DNA from: Bordetella parapertussis
GTDB lineage: Bacteria; Pseudomonadota; Gammaproteobacteria; Burkholderiales; SG8-41
Direction of reading: 5' to 3'
DNA length: 15,801 nucleotides
NCBI GenBank assembly: GCA_945870465.1
Contig: CAMBSS010000100.1
Coordinates: 1 to 15,801 of the forward strand
Shown: piece by piece, positions 1 through 7,101 of the stretch
Layout: every line of letters starts with the position of its first letter
Position numbering within the stretch: the first letter of the stretch is position 1
The notes under the pieces: model-generated
Databases searched by the model: none
Told to the model about the DNA's origin: nothing
Seen by the model: only the letters and a program-made list of their open reading frames with translations
Program-made: the position numbers and the translations under genes

Positions 1-23
1 GAGGCGGAAGATCCGTAAAACCT

Positions 24-116
24 CCGTCTATCGTCTATTCGCTTCTTCGTCTTTCCAGATTCTAAAGCCCGTCTATCGTCGATCGTCTATCGTCTCTCGC
101 CCAGCGTCTCTCGGCG
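24..116. repeat. degenerate short direct repeats (CGTCTATCGTC type)
   Basis: The motif CGTCTATCGTC recurs at about 25, 70 and 85, and variants CGTCTCTCG follow near 90 and 104. Read on the minus strand it is a purine-rich series of GACGATAGACG and GCGAGAGACG units. It lies just past the stop codon of the minus-strand gene at 139-525. No coding frame or clear hairpin was seen in bases 1-138. The function is unknown; it may be a decayed tandem array. Confidence 0.6.
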
Positions 117-138
117 AATCACCTCTTCCGGCATTCCT

Positions 139-525
139 TTATTTCTTGCACTCCGGAGTCGGCATCGAAAACGCGTCGAACTTGAAATTCAGGTTTTGCA
201 GGTTCTTGCGCGCAGCCGGTTCCGTGGGCAGGCTGAACGGTTGTGCCCCGGCAATCGCCACCATGATCGCCGCATCGAATTCGGCGGCGCCGCTCGACTG
301 CACGAGCGCCATCGCCTTGACATAGCCGTTGTCCTGCAGCACCACTTTGAGTTCGATGCGCTGCTTCGGCTTCACGCCGCACAGCGTGGAAATATTTTTG
401 ACGATGGCGGCGCGCATTCCCGTCAGGAACTGCTGCCGGTCCGCCTCGGGGTCGGCAGCGTGGGTCAGGGTGCTGGAGAGGGCAAGCGTAAAGAGGCAAC
501 TTCGGATAAATCGGCGTGCGTTCAT
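139..525 (-). CDS. small secreted protein with TolA/TonB C-terminal-like domain
   Basis: This encodes a protein of 128 residues with a Sec signal peptide (MNARR, then a hydrophobic run ending THA-AD near residue 24). The mature part reads like the C-terminal domain of TolA/TonB-type proteins: an N-terminal helix, then strands of the type RIELKVVLQDNGYVKAM, a helix AEFDAAIMVAI with the usual A-Q-P-F-S-LP segment, and a last strand LNFKFDAF. Two cysteines (ISTLCGV and PECKK) could pair. The ATG at 525 is preferred because GGAAG lies just ahead of it; an in-frame TTG four codons upstream (537) is an alternative. Unlike true TolA or TonB there is no membrane anchor or long spacer, so it is a free periplasmic domain of unknown partner. 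The domain call rests on pattern similarity only. Confidence 0.7.
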   Translation of the reverse strand: MNARRFIRSCLFTLALSSTLTHAADPEADRQQFLTGMRAAIVKNISTLCGVKPKQRIELKVVLQDNGYVKAMALVQSSGAAEFDAAIMVAIAGAQPFSLPTEPAARKNLQNLNFKFDAFSMPTPECKK

Positions 526-664
526 CGCTTCCGTCAATCGGCTCTGAATATCAATTGACGAGTATAGGGTTCAATGGCGGGAAAGCCCAGCAACCGCTGT
601 GCCCCGGAAAACTCAATCTGGTGGCGGCCCTGACGCGCGCTCCAGCTGGCAAGCCGGCGCGTCG

Positions 665-1654
665 TCATTTCGGCGCGGCGCCTTCAGGCAGGGCGATTCT
701 TCCTTCGCTCTGGGTGGGGGCGCGTTCTGGCCGGCATTCGATGAGCAGCGTGGCAACCTGGGTCTTGTCGCGCAGCACGGCGAACCTGCGCGTGTGGCGT
801 TCGTTGGAAAATATCGGGCGGCCCGCCGCATGCGAGCAACCCACGGCGTTGGGTTCCTTGCCTTCCGGCGACGGCCCGCCGTCTATCGATGCGCCGAGAC
901 AGTCGAAGTAGCGCACGGTTTCGTTCAACACGCGGTCGTCGAACCTGCGCTCGCGGTCTTCGGCCGCGCTCAACGTGCAGACGACGCCGCCATCGAATTC
1001 GTATTTGCCCACCTGATCGTTGTCCAGCGGTTGCGGCTTGTCGCCGCGCGTGTACGAAAGCGTAAAGCCGGCGTGCGGATCGCTGGCGGTGCGCGCTTTG
1101 CGTGTGGTTGAACTTGCGACATCGACCGACCACTTGTGGACGAGCGACGCGGGGTCTATGGTTTTATCGGCGGGTTCGGCCGCCGCCACTCCCGCCGTTG
1201 CCGGCTCTGCCGCTGTTTTTGATGGCTCCAGGGTAATCACATAGCCGGGGCCGAACACTGCTTGCAGCGCTGCTGGCATCGCGCGCCTTTCTTCGATAGT
1301 CAGCGCGCCGGCCAACGTCACGGTCTTGTCCTGCACCGTGAGTGCCAATTCCGCAATGCCGGTGAGCGCGGGCATGGCGTCCTGCAGCTTGCGCGGCCAT
1401 TCGACGAGCCTGACCGTGTTGTCGACGGTGATGTGTACTTCGCCACCCTTGCCGTTCCCGGCCAGCGCCTGGCCGATGGCGAGCGTCAGATCGTGGCGGC
1501 TGCGCTCATCGCCCAGCATGCCGGTGACGATTACGGCGCCCTTGCTGTTGGCATAGATCTGCAGCGCAGGATCGGCGCTGCGCCCGCAGGCGGCGAGCGC
1601 GAGTATCCAGAACAAAACGGGCAGGTAGCGATCAGGCATACAGAATTGTTGCAT
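665..1654 (-). CDS. predicted lipoprotein with BON-like repeats, function unknown
   Basis: This encodes about 329 residues. The N-terminus has a lipoprotein signal with lipobox LAAC followed by G-R-S, with the cysteine at residue 23 counted from the first ATG. An internal ATG five codons in (1639) would also give a valid lipoprotein signal, and neither start has a clear ribosome binding site. Residues about 30-150 contain two stretches resembling the BON/OmpA-periplasmic fold (GAVIVTGMLGDERSRHDL and, later, KTVTLAGALTIEERRAM), each a strand pair followed by a helix. An Ala/Pro-rich linker comes next, then a C-terminal half with several cysteines (VVCTL, YFDCLG, VGCSH, LIECRP) that could form disulfides. 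It shares its strand with the small secreted gene at 139-525, 139 bases away, and is divergent from the Bug gene at 1829. It may tether something in the envelope; I do not recognise a named family for the C-terminal half. Confidence 0.7.
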   Translation of the reverse strand: MQQFCMPDRYLPVLFWILALAACGRSADPALQIYANSKGAVIVTGMLGDERSRHDLTLAIGQALAGNGKGGEVHITVDNTVRLVEWPRKLQDAMPALTGIAELALTVQDKTVTLAGALTIEERRAMPAALQAVFGPGYVITLEPSKTAAEPATAGVAAAEPADKTIDPASLVHKWSVDVASSTTRKARTASDPHAGFTLSYTRGDKPQPLDNDQVGKYEFDGGVVCTLSAAEDRERRFDDRVLNETVRYFDCLGASIDGGPSPEGKEPNAVGCSHAAGRPIFSNERHTRRFAVLRDKTQVATLLIECRPERAPTQSEGRIALPEGAAPK

Positions 1655-1828
1655 GTATTGTGCAGAGCGCGGTCAACCGCGTTCAGGATTTTCCAGGCTG
1701 GAGCACGCTGCTGCCGCTCAGGAAATGTCGTGGAACACATGTTATATTCACCCGCCTGAGAGTGCCATAGCGCCGCAAACGACAGCCGGCGCTAGTATGC
1801 AGGGTGTCAAAAACGAGGAGAACCCGCC

Positions 1829-2806
1829 GTGCTTGGCAAGCGAATATTTTTGTTGTTGAGTCTGTGCGCCGGTTGTGCGGGCGCTTACGCGGCGCCGCGC
1901 GAAGCGGATTATCCCACGCGCCCCATCCGCCTGATGGTGCCGCAGAATCCCGGCGCATCGGTAGACAACGTGAGCCGCATATTGGCGGCCCGCATGGGCG
2001 AGGAACTCGGCCAGCAGATTGTCGCCGACAATCGCGCCGGCGCGGGAGGGACGCTGGCGGCTGAAGTCGTCGCGCATGCGGCGCCCGACGGGCACACGCT
2101 GTTTGCGGTGGCCACCGGCACCGCGGTTATTTCGCCGCAGACGTTCAAGAAACTCAACTACGACCCGATCAAGGATTTTGCCTACATCTCGCTGTTCGCG
2201 ATCACGCAGAACGTGCTGGCGGTGCATCCGACGCTGCCGGTGAAAAGCGTGAAGGAGTTCATCGCCTACGCGAAAGCGAACCCCGGCAAGCTTAATATGG
2301 CGAACGCAGGTTCGGCGTCGCAAAGCCATCTCGCCTGCGTGCTGTTCACGCACATGGCAGGCATCGATGTCGTGCATGTTCCTTACAAGGGCGGCGGTGC
2401 GTCCGTCACCGCGCTGATCGGCAATGAATCACAGGTGACGATCACGCCGGCACCCGCTGTATTGAGCCACGCGCGCGCGGGCCGCCTGCGCGCGCTGGCG
2501 ACCGCGGGTGACAAGCGCTCGCCGCTGATGCCTGATCTGCCGACGGTGATCGAATCCGGCGTGCCCGGTTATCTGTCGAGCGGCTGGATGGGGTTGATGG
2601 CGCCGGCGAAAACGCCCCGGCCCATACTCGATAAATTGCAGGCGACGCTTGCGAGGGTCGTCAACGTGCCGGCCACGCGCGAACTGTTTGAACGCCAGGG
2701 CGCTGACCCGGTCGCCAATACGCCCGCCGAATTCCAGCGCTTCGTCGCCGAGGAATACACGCGTTTCACGCAGGCCATCCGTCTCGCGAACCTCAAGCCC
2801 GAATAA
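1829..2806 (+). CDS. Bug/TctC family tripartite tricarboxylate transporter receptor protein
   Basis: This is a periplasmic solute-binding protein of 325 residues, the usual Bug length. It starts at a GTG (1829), with GAGGAG at 1815-1820 eight bases ahead. The signal peptide ends near AYA-APREA. Family landmarks follow: the first strand YPTRPIRLMVP, the DNRAGAGG loop, PDGHTLF, the VHVPYKGGG segment of the binding cleft, and the C-terminal GLMAPAKTP stretch. The loop after the first strand is QNPGASVDN rather than the usual PFPPGGGTD, so the ligand pocket may differ from that of typical family members. No TctA/TctB membrane genes lie in the window, as is common for these orphan receptors in betaproteobacteria. 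The ligand cannot be named from sequence. A second, broken Bug gene follows immediately downstream. Confidence 0.93.
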   Translation: MLGKRIFLLLSLCAGCAGAYAAPREADYPTRPIRLMVPQNPGASVDNVSRILAARMGEELGQQIVADNRAGAGGTLAAEVVAHAAPDGHTLFAVATGTAVISPQTFKKLNYDPIKDFAYISLFAITQNVLAVHPTLPVKSVKEFIAYAKANPGKLNMANAGSASQSHLACVLFTHMAGIDVVHVPYKGGGASVTALIGNESQVTITPAPAVLSHARAGRLRALATAGDKRSPLMPDLPTVIESGVPGYLSSGWMGLMAPAKTPRPILDKLQATLARVVNVPATRELFERQGADPVANTPAEFQRFVAEEYTRFTQAIRLANLKPE

Positions 2807-2812
2807 AAACAG

Positions 2813-2830
2813 GGGCACGGGCTGCCCTTT
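2813..2830 (+). terminator. possible weak hairpin terminator
   Basis: GGGCA (2813-2817) and TGCCC (2823-2827) can form a 5-base-pair stem with a 5-base loop, followed by only three T residues. It lies just after the Bug stop codon and before the strong ribosome binding site of the broken Bug gene. It could be a weak terminator or attenuator, or chance. Confidence 0.3.
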
Positions 2831-2852
2831 AGTATTACGGTCAGGAGGAGGA

Positions 2853-3167
2853 ATGATGTTTTATCGCAGAACGTTTTGTGTGGGCGTCGCGTTGTGCGCG
2901 CTGGGTGCAGGCGTCGCGCAGGCGGCGCAGCAACCAGCGGCGCAATGGCCAGGCAAACCCGTGCGGCTACACGGTGGTCATTAACAACGTGTCGACCGGC
3001 GCAATCAATCCGGTCGCATTCGCGTCGACGTGCAGCCGCGCGATGGAGTCGGCAGCGCGCCGTACACGCACTATCACGGCGATTACAACGCGGGAGCCGA
3101 GAACACGGTCTACGCCGGCGGCGATTACCCGTCGTGTTTGGTGCTGCCGATAATTCCGGCAAATTAA
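2853..3167 (+). pseudogene. broken Bug/TctC gene, deleted and frameshifted
   Basis: A strong AGGAGGAG (2843-2850) precedes two adjacent ATGs (2853, 2856). The first frame gives a good signal peptide (CVGVALCALGAGVAQA) and then QWPGKPVRL, the hallmark first strand of a Bug protein, before running into HGGH and a TAA at 2982-2984. In the neighbouring frame the DNA reads GYTVVINNVSTGAINP, which matches the intact paralogue at 3805 (GYTVV, seven residues, AINP) with the same spacing. So roughly 60 residues between the first strand and GYTVV appear deleted, with a frame change. After that, the original frame again reads like protein (VQPRDGVGSAPYTHYHGDYN... to LVLPIIPAN) up to TAA at 3165. That tail does not look like a Bug C-terminus and may come from another gene. 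The sequence could also be a degraded small secreted protein; I rate a Bug remnant as more likely. Confidence 0.6.
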
Positions 3168-3194
3168 CCAGGAGTTACTTTAAAAACCAGCAGG

Positions 3195-3299
3195 AACCGC
3201 CGATGCACGCAGATACACGCGGATAAAACCAAGATCCAATACGGATGATGTCGTGTGCTTGTTTTACTCTCGGCGTCAATCTGCGTTTATCGGCGGTTG
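3195..3299. repeat. CGCAGATAAA-type intergenic inverted repeat, copy 1
   Basis: The left arm 3195-3214 (AACCGCCGATGCACGCAGAT) and the right arm 3280-3299 (ATCTGCGTTTATCGGCGGTT) are reverse complements at 18 of 20 positions, with a 65-base spacer. It sits between the convergent broken Bug gene (+) and the gene at 3317 (-). That suits a two-way transcription stop, although no T-run is needed or seen. Related copies are at 11827 and 13985. Confidence 0.75.
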
Positions 3300-3316
3300 C
3301 CTGATGCTTTAGAGTT

Positions 3317-3718
3317 TCACGGCATCTGGATTTTGCCGCCACCACCGCCCATGCCGGGCAGTCCGCCGCCACCGCCTTGCGGGATGACGATGGACGAAGC
3401 CTGCTGGCGGCGGTATTCCTGGATTTCCTTGAGGGTGCGCTCGACGCCTTCCGTGGCGGCGGCTTCGTATTTTTTGACGGCGTCGGCCAGTCCGTCGGCT
3501 TCGATCTCGAAGGTCACCGGGATCGCGCCCATGGGGGTGAGGATCTGCGCTTCGCCGACATAAGTGGCTTTGCGGCCGGGGTCAGGCGCGCCGTCGCTGG
3601 TGACCGGCGTCAGGCAGCGGATGGTGCCGACCTTGCGGTCCGTGTAGACGTCTTCGCGGAACACGTTCGCCGCGTCCATCTTCAGGTTCATGCTCTTGCC
3701 TTCGGGTTGCTGGGCCAT
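3317..3718 (-). CDS. conserved-looking hypothetical cytoplasmic protein with glycine-rich tail
   Basis: This encodes a protein of 133 residues starting MAQQPEGKSMNLKMD. The ATG at 3718 is chosen because AAGGAAAG lies just upstream; an open frame extends 17 codons further but lacks such a site. There is no signal peptide or membrane segment. The N-terminal 85 residues look like a small beta-rich domain (VGTIRCLTPVTSDG, ATYVGEAQILTPMGAIPVTFEIEA). A helix follows (LADAVKKYEAAATEGVERTLKEIQEYRRQ), and then a flexible tail of two poly-glycine tracts (QGGGGGLPGMGGGGGK) ending KIQMP. I do not recognise the family. It is downstream of the catabolic cluster on the same strand, 86 bases after the last Bug gene, and may have its own promoter. 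Codon use fits a real gene. Confidence 0.75.
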   Translation of the reverse strand: MAQQPEGKSMNLKMDAANVFREDVYTDRKVGTIRCLTPVTSDGAPDPGRKATYVGEAQILTPMGAIPVTFEIEADGLADAVKKYEAAATEGVERTLKEIQEYRRQQASSIVIPQGGGGGLPGMGGGGGKIQMP

Positions 3719-3752
3719 GACTGCTTTCCTTGGGATTTCGTGTAAAAACCGA

Positions 3753-3786
3753 ATCGTACCAGAGATCACGCAGGAAGTTTAGAGCA
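3753..3786 (-). promoter_or_regulatory. possible promoter for the glycine-tailed protein gene
   Basis: On the minus strand, TGGTACGAT (3753-3761) is an extended -10 like element (TG-n-TACGAT), 35 bases ahead of the ATG at 3718. The region expected for a -35 box is poor (AAACTTCC). It is suggested by position and motif only. Confidence 0.25.
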
Positions 3787-3804
3787 GGCCGATTTCCGCG
3801 GCGC

Positions 3805-4770
3805 TCAGTCGGCTTTCGCGCCTGAAGATTTAACTACGCCGCCCCACTTCACGACTTCGGTTTTCACAAAGTCCGCAAATTGCGGCTGGGCGAGACGGCC
3901 CGGCGCCGCGCCCTGGTTGGCAAGACTGGTAACGGTGTCCGGCAGTTTCAGAATGGCAACGAGTTCGTCGCCCCACCGCGTCTGCACGTCGCGCGGTGTC
4001 GCCGCCGGCGCGAAAATGCCGTACCAGTATTCGACGTCATAGCCCGCGACGCCGCCTTCGATGACCGTCGGCACTTCGGGCAGCGCGCCGGCGCGCGTGC
4101 GACTCGATACGGCAATCGGTTTGATGCGGCCGCTTTTGATGAAAGCCATGGCGGCCGGCAGCGATGAAAACATCACCTGCACCTGCCCACTCGCGAGATC
4201 GGTCAACGCCGGCGGCGCGCCTTTGTACGGCACGTGGGTCCATGTCACGTTGATCATCGAGCGAAAAAGCTCTCCGGACAGATGCGTGATGGTGCCGGTG
4301 CCGGCCGATGCCACGTTGATTTCGCCGGGCTTGACCTTGGCGAGTGCGGTCAGGTCTTTGACGTTTTTCACCGGCAACGAGGGGTGAGTGATGACGACCA
4401 TCGGAGTCGATGCAACCATGCCGATGGGTGCCAAGTCCTTCACCGTGTCGTAGTTGAGCTTGGAGTAAAGGCTGGGATTGATCGCGATTTCGGAAGTCGA
4501 TGCGAGCACCACGGTATAACCATCGGGCGCCGACTTCACCACGGCCTCGGTGCCGATCGAGCCGCCCGCACCCGCGCGGTTGTCGACCACGACCTGCTGG
4601 CCGAAGCGATCGCCCAGTTTTTGCGCGACGATGCGCCCGATCACGTCCGAGCCGCCGCCCGCGGGAAACGGCACGACCAGACGCACCGGTTTCGACGGAA
4701 AGCCCTGCGCGCCAACGCTTAAAGAAAATGCGCCGACCAATACCAGCAGGACTTGCGCGATTTTTTTCAT
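3805..4770 (-). CDS. Bug/TctC family receptor protein, last gene of the catabolic cluster
   Basis: This encodes 321 residues, full length for the family. The signal peptide MKKIAQVLLVLVGAFSLSVGAQG is followed by the first strand FPSKPVRLVVPFPAGGGSD, then DNRAGAGGSIG, APDGYTVV with AINPSLY, the cleft motif THVPYKGAPPA, and a C-terminus ending GGVVKSSGAKAD. All Bug landmarks are present, so it should be a functional periplasmic binding protein for a small carboxylate or amino-acid-like ligand. The ATG lies four bases after the stop of the SelA-like gene and has only a weak ribosome binding site, which suggests translational coupling. It is the second Bug receptor in this one cluster, so the cluster probably imports two related compounds or uses one receptor for sensing. 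The ligand is unknown. Confidence 0.93.
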   Translation of the reverse strand: MKKIAQVLLVLVGAFSLSVGAQGFPSKPVRLVVPFPAGGGSDVIGRIVAQKLGDRFGQQVVVDNRAGAGGSIGTEAVVKSAPDGYTVVLASTSEIAINPSLYSKLNYDTVKDLAPIGMVASTPMVVITHPSLPVKNVKDLTALAKVKPGEINVASAGTGTITHLSGELFRSMINVTWTHVPYKGAPPALTDLASGQVQVMFSSLPAAMAFIKSGRIKPIAVSSRTRAGALPEVPTVIEGGVAGYDVEYWYGIFAPAATPRDVQTRWGDELVAILKLPDTVTSLANQGAAPGRLAQPQFADFVKTEVVKWGGVVKSSGAKAD

Positions 4771-4774
4771 CGCG

Positions 4775-6049
4775 CTACTTGCCGAGCAGTTGTTTGCGCG
4801 CGGCGTCTACGTCGTCTATCACCTCGGCGAGACGGTCGAAGCTCGCGTCGAGTGCTGCGACGATGCGTTCCATGCCGAGCCGCGAGCCGTCTGGATACAT
4901 CATCAGGCGCATGACCGGCGCGCTGCCGGGCATGGATACGGCGCCTATGGTCAGCACGCCGTCCTTCTCGAGCATTTCCATGGCGACGAGGCCCGCCGCT
5001 TCGACGCCGACCAGTTTCGGCTTGACCTTGCCGCCGCGCTGCTCGATTGCGATATCGATGACGTCGTCGCCGGTAATCGACACACCCGGTCCGCCGAGAT
5101 AGGCGCGCTTCGCGCCGTACTTCTGCGCGAGCACTTCGACCAGCTGCTTCGCGAGTTCGCCTGCTTTCTTGACCACGGCAGGATCGAAGTTCTTGAGCGC
5201 GTTGGCGACGCCGACGTATTGCCCGGCCTGCGCCTCGAGTCCGAGTTCGTACGCGCGCGAGCCGACTTCAACGATGAGGTCCTTGCGGCCGACCAGCACG
5301 CCGGCGCGCGGTCCGGCCACGTGTTTGTCGGCCGAGCAGCCAGCCAGATCGATGTTGCCGACCTGGAATGTGCGCGGCTCTTCGAAAAACGCCACGCGCG
5401 ACGCCATGTGCGCGTCGTCCACGTAAGCGATGGTGTCCGGCTTTCTCGGCAGCGCCAGCGCCTTGGTGAATTCTTCGAACGGCAAATGGCGTTTCGAGGC
5501 GCTGATCGGCGTGATGAGCAGGAGCCGCGGCGCGCCGCCCTTGAGCCATTCTTGCTCAAGGTCAGCGTAGGTGTGGAACTCCTGCAACTTGGCGCCGGCC
5601 ATCGAAATCGGCCGCACGGTAGACGGGTGGGACACGCCGTTCAGCGGCGCCAGCGCGAGCACGCGGTCGCCGGGTTTCAATATCGTCGTCAGCGCGCAGA
5701 AATTGGCTGCCGACACGCGGTTCATGATGATGGCGCTGTGCTTCGCCGGGTCGGCGCCCATGTGCTTGAGCGCGTACGGCTCGGTCTTGCCTTCGAAGCG
5801 CTCGAAGAAGGGCACGTGGCTTGTCAGGTGCTCTGTGTCTTCGGCGGTGATGCCGCTGCCGCGGTTCATGCCCGAGAGATCGTAGACGCTGTCCATCCCC
5901 TTGGCCCTGACGCGTTCAGCGACGAGCTGCCGCGCTTTCAGCATGCGCGCGACTTCTTCGTCGGTGCTTTTGAGTATGGTGCCGCGCGCGTAGCGCACGA
6001 TGGGGTCGAGCGGATTGCCGAAGCGGTCGGTCTGGTTAGTGGCAGGCAT
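4775..6049 (-). CDS. SelA-like PLP-dependent fold type I enzyme
   Basis: This encodes 424 residues from the ATG at 6049, chosen because AAGGAGAA lies seven bases ahead; a longer frame to 6085 lacks this. The fold resembles the selenocysteine synthase / D-glucosaminate-6-phosphate ammonia-lyase group. The stretch YVDDAHMAS (D211, D212, H214) corresponds to the cofactor-facing aspartate region. S-A-D-K-H-VAGPRAGVLVGRKDL matches the SGDK..GGPQAGIIVG signature of SelA, making K242 the probable Schiff-base lysine. No tRNA-binding N-terminal domain of classic SelA is obvious, and no selB, selD or selC is visible nearby. A metabolic lyase, racemase or transferase role is therefore more likely than selenocysteine synthesis. 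It lies between two Bug receptor genes and downstream of a D-glutamate-cyclase-like gene, which points to amino-acid-like substrates (inference). The substrate is unknown. Confidence 0.8.
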   Translation of the reverse strand: MPATNQTDRFGNPLDPIVRYARGTILKSTDEEVARMLKARQLVAERVRAKGMDSVYDLSGMNRGSGITAEDTEHLTSHVPFFERFEGKTEPYALKHMGADPAKHSAIIMNRVSAANFCALTTILKPGDRVLALAPLNGVSHPSTVRPISMAGAKLQEFHTYADLEQEWLKGGAPRLLLITPISASKRHLPFEEFTKALALPRKPDTIAYVDDAHMASRVAFFEEPRTFQVGNIDLAGCSADKHVAGPRAGVLVGRKDLIVEVGSRAYELGLEAQAGQYVGVANALKNFDPAVVKKAGELAKQLVEVLAQKYGAKRAYLGGPGVSITGDDVIDIAIEQRGGKVKPKLVGVEAAGLVAMEMLEKDGVLTIGAVSMPGSAPVMRLMMYPDGSRLGMERIVAALDASFDRLAEVIDDVDAARKQLLGK

Positions 6050-6100
6050 GAGGTTCTCCTTTGCGGTGATTTTCAGGGCAGACAATCTGGAACGTGTTTT

Positions 6101-7084
6101 TCAATCCACGCGCGCGCCCGATTCGCGTACGGCTTTTGCCCATTTTGCGATTTCGGCGCGGATGAATGCAGTGTACTGTTGCGGCGTGTTGCTGGTCGCT
6201 TCTGCTCCTTCTGCATGAAGGCGGTCTTTCAGCTCCGGCTTTTCCGTGGCCTTGGCGATTTCGGCATGCAGACGCGCGATGAGACGGGGCGGCGTGCGCG
6301 CGGGCGCCAGTACGCCGTACCACTGGGTGACTTCGAACCCTGGTACTACCGATTCCGCGACCGTTGCCACTTCCGGCAGCAGCGGCGAGCGTTTAAGGCT
6401 GGTTACCGCCAGCGCGCGCAGTCTGCCGGCCTTGATCTGGGGCAGTACCGTCGCGGTATTGCCGAACATGAGCTGAACCTGTCCGCCGAGCAGGTCTGTA
6501 ACGGCCGGCGCGCTGCCCTTATAGGGGATATGTACTATATTGATGCCGGCAGCGGTCTTGAACATTTCCATGGCGAGGTGGGTGCCGGTGCCACTTCCCG
6601 CGGAGGAGTAGTTTAACTGCCCGGGCTTCTCCTTGGTCAGTTGTACCAGCGCCTTGACAGATGTTACGGACAAGCCCGGGTTGCAGACCAGCGTGTAGGG
6701 CAGCGTAGCCACCAGCGAAATCGGCACGAAGTCTTTCGCCAAGTCGTAAGTGAGGTCGCGGTACAGCGTGACATTGATTGCCTGCGTGGCAGACGCCATG
6801 AACAGCGTGTAGCCGTCGGGCGCGGCCTTTGCGGCCAGTTCGGCGCCGATATTGCCGCCCGCGCCGCCGCGATTGTCGATGACGAACTGCTGGCCGAGCG
6901 ATTCGCCCATTCGCGTGCCCAGCGATCGCGCGACGATGTCGGTGCCGCCGCCGGGCGGAAACGGAACGATCAAGCGGATCGCGCGGCTGGGGTATGCATG
7001 ATCCTGTTGCGCGCCTGCGTTCATCGACGCGCACGCAAGAAGGGCGCCCGCCGACATTGTGAACAGCAATTGCCGGTGTTTCAT
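6101..7084 (-). CDS. Bug/TctC family receptor protein, second gene of the catabolic cluster
   Basis: This encodes 327 residues from the ATG at 7084 (MKHRQLLF). An open frame continues far upstream, but only as antiparallel coding noise overlapping the DUF4392 gene, so the start with AGGAGAAA ahead and a proper signal peptide (ending NAGA-QQD) is preferred. Family features are YPSRAIRLIVPFPPGGGTD, DNRGGAGGNIGAE, APDGYTLF, VHIPYKGSAPA and WYGVLAPARTP. It begins 17 bases after the stop of the DUF4392 gene and ends 51 bases before the SelA-like ATG, so all are probably on one transcript. As a canonical Bug protein it is expected to bind a carboxylated ligand in the periplasm. No partner permease is encoded in the window. 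Confidence 0.93.
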   Translation of the reverse strand: MKHRQLLFTMSAGALLACASMNAGAQQDHAYPSRAIRLIVPFPPGGGTDIVARSLGTRMGESLGQQFVIDNRGGAGGNIGAELAAKAAPDGYTLFMASATQAINVTLYRDLTYDLAKDFVPISLVATLPYTLVCNPGLSVTSVKALVQLTKEKPGQLNYSSAGSGTGTHLAMEMFKTAAGINIVHIPYKGSAPAVTDLLGGQVQLMFGNTATVLPQIKAGRLRALAVTSLKRSPLLPEVATVAESVVPGFEVTQWYGVLAPARTPPRLIARLHAEIAKATEKPELKDRLHAEGAEATSNTPQQYTAFIRAEIAKWAKAVRESGARVD

Positions 7085-7101
7085 GTCGTCATTTCTCCTG
7101 C

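Noticed and set aside
1720..1748. TATATT at 1743-1748 as a -10 box for the first Bug gene
   Set aside because: The region 17 bases upstream (AGGAAA) does not resemble a -35 box, so the promoter is not supported well enough to list.
1748..2377. A 209-codon minus-strand open frame opposite the first Bug gene
   Set aside because: It has arginine- and histidine-rich composition with no motif, overlaps a well-supported Bug gene and has no start signal.
4775..6049. Considered as a classic selA for selenocysteine synthesis
   Set aside because: There are no selenocysteine genes in the surroundings, and its place between Bug receptor genes favours a metabolic enzyme.
4550..6616. A 688-codon open frame on the plus strand
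   Set aside because: It runs antisense across three well-supported minus-strand genes, has no ribosome binding site, and its translation is Arg/His/Ala-rich low-information sequence, as expected of the reverse strand of GC-rich genes.
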